DNA of 5,000 nucleotides from Anaerolineae bacterium (GTDB lineage Bacteria > Chloroflexota > Anaerolineae > Anaerolineales > Villigracilaceae), in assembly GCA_003694975.1 (NCBI GenBank), contig RFJH01000101.1, forward strand, positions 1-5,000, written 5' to 3'. Shown piece after piece: positions 4,907-5,000 of this stretch. Each line of letters starts with the position of its first letter. Position 1 is the first letter of the stretch. The position numbers and the translations under genes were made by a program. The notes under the pieces are model-generated. The model worked only from the letters and a program-made list of their open reading frames with translations, made no database searches and was not told the DNA's origin.

Positions 4907-5000
4907 TCAGGGAGAGACGCCCTGCTCACCACTTTTCGCGTCATCCCCTGCCAGACCCAGAGCCGGAGCGACGCGACGCATAGCCTCGATCACATTGCCC
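4907..5000 (-). CDS. Probable C-terminal fragment of an unidentified protein, cut by window edge
   Basis: One minus-strand frame is open from the right edge to a TGA at 4909-4907, giving 30 residues that begin GNVIEAMRRVAPALGLAG and end in a polar tail SGEQGVSP. A plausible amphipathic helix followed by a disordered tail is typical of a protein C-terminus. The other two minus-strand frames close within the segment (TGA near 4993-4990 and inside the next 60 bases). Third positions are mostly G or C, as in the neighbours. The fragment is too short for me to name a family. It would lie upstream of the DUF4230 gene on the same strand with a gap of 106 bases that contains a predicted promoter. Confidence 0.45.
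   Translation of the reverse strand, partial: GNVIEAMRRVAPALGLAGDDAKSGEQGVSP

Noticed and set aside
4903..4917. Hairpin TCTCTC-CCT-GAGAGA at the stop codon of the right-edge fragment, considered as a terminator
   Set aside because: The stem has six pairs with a 3-base loop, but no U-run follows on the minus strand and the sequence is a simple TC/GA repeat. I do not support it as a terminator.
1..5000. tRNA, rRNA, CRISPR array, insertion sequence or attachment site
   Set aside because: No cloverleaf, rRNA segment, direct repeat array, transposase or long terminal inverted repeat was seen on either strand by eye. No intergenic gap exceeds 300 bases.

Overview
The window reads as ordinary housekeeping chromosome from a moderately GC-rich bacterium. 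Product types and style point tentatively to Chloroflexota (Anaerolineae-like): a YtxH-type small membrane protein, a membrane-anchored DUF4230 protein with a proline/threonine-rich linker, and a LipM-like octanoyltransferase. No rRNA or other phylogenetic marker is present, so this assignment is inference. Genes are tightly packed, starts have clear GGAGG-type ribosome binding sites, and there is no sign of mobile DNA, CRISPR or tRNA.

Layout, left to right. Positions 1-922 (minus): panE, ketopantoate reductase, cut off by the left window edge a few residues before its expected end. Positions 927-1817 (minus): panB, ketopantoate hydroxymethyltransferase, 4 bases upstream of panE, so the two form a panB-panE operon that makes pantoate for pantothenate and coenzyme A. 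Positions 1818-2086 are a divergent control region. It holds two back-to-back sigma-70-like promoters whose -35 boxes overlap, a hairpin in the panB leader, and a 10-bp palindrome plus a short stem in the opposite leader. Positions 2087-2302 (plus): a 71-residue YtxH-like membrane protein. Positions 2405-3331 (plus): a DapA/NanA-family class I aldolase or lyase whose real substrate is open. Positions 3324-4139 (plus): a LipM-type octanoyltransferase overlapping the aldolase gene by 8 bases. Positions 4144-4800 (minus): a DUF4230 protein convergent to lipM with only 4 bases between the stop codons, and its likely terminator lies inside the end of lipM. Positions 4907-5000 (minus): the probable C-terminus of a further, unidentified protein.

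How the genes may work together: PanB and PanE catalyse consecutive steps from 2-oxoisovalerate to pantoate. Pantoate leads to coenzyme A and to the phosphopantetheine arm of acyl carrier protein, and octanoyl-ACP is the substrate of the LipM-like enzyme. The shared control region therefore sits between two cofactor-related transcription units, although that link is only inference.

I found no convincing undescribed multi-gene system. The points most worth following are the overlapping divergent promoters, the aldolase that lacks the arginine expected of true dihydrodipicolinate synthase, the catalytic cysteine that argues against a lipoate-ligase annotation, and the terminator embedded in a coding region.
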